Below, one piece after another: positions 14,879 through 14,888 of a DNA stretch of 14,888 nucleotides. Source of the DNA: Chlamydiia bacterium. GTDB lineage: Bacteria > Chlamydiota > Chlamydiia > Chlamydiales > FEN-1388. The notes below the pieces were generated by a model. That model saw only the letters and a list, made by a program, of their open reading frames with translations. It searched no databases and had not been told where the DNA came from. The stretch lies in the NCBI GenBank assembly GCA_003170575.1, contig PMZB01000281.1, forward strand, positions 1 to 14,888, written 5' to 3'. Numbering within the stretch: position 1 is the first letter of the stretch; each line of letters starts with the position of its first letter. Both the position numbers and the translations under genes were made by a program.

Positions 14879-14888
14879 AAAATTGTAA

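Noticed and set aside
1..14888. CRISPR array, tRNA or rRNA genes
   Set aside because: I saw no regularly spaced repeats and no cloverleaf or rRNA-like sequence on either strand; the absence of tRNA genes was judged by eye only.

Overview
The window looks like chromosomal DNA from a member of the Chlamydiota, most likely an environmental (Chlamydia-like) lineage rather than Chlamydia itself. This is an inference. It rests on a dnaG and uvrC neighbourhood like the one I recall from chlamydial chromosomes, a eukaryotic-type protein kinase, a protein with the bilobed hydrophobic segment typical of inclusion-membrane (Inc) proteins, family-typical RecD2 and DnaG proteins, and sigma-70-like promoters. 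Species cannot be fixed from the sequence alone.

Layout. Positions 1-2170 (+) hold two tandem, paralogous GNAT-like genes; the first runs off the left edge. They meet a truncated-looking TrmA/RlmD-family RNA methyltransferase (2156-3250, -) end to end. A divergent promoter region then leads to a Hanks-type Ser/Thr kinase (3369-4853, +). The kinase overlaps the 3' end of a RecD2 helicase gene (4845-7025, -). Just upstream of recD2 is a short remnant of an IS982-type transposase (7029-7211, -). Primase DnaG (7391-9163, +) follows behind a strong leader hairpin and ends at a bidirectional terminator. That terminator is shared with a small secreted Lys/Ala-rich protein (9221-9505, -). After a gene-poor stretch rich in inverted repeats comes an rlmN-uvrC operon (9855-12732, +) with a good promoter and a structured leader. 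uvrC overlaps tail to tail with an AmaP-like membrane protein and an Asp23/Gls24-family protein (12695-13667, -). The last gene is an Inc-like membrane protein with its own strong promoter (13937-14827, -).

How the genes fit together. The core is DNA replication and repair (dnaG, uvrC, recD2) and RNA methylation (rlmN and the TrmA-type enzyme). Between these are accessory, probably host-directed genes: the GNAT pair, the kinase and the Inc-like protein. The asp23-amaP pair is probably an envelope-associated stress module. Nothing here forms a clear new multi-gene defence or mobile system. The most original signals are the GNAT pair, whose last 87 bp are nearly identical while the rest has diverged and which also carries the tail of the neighbouring methyltransferase gene, and the two leader hairpins before dnaG and rlmN.
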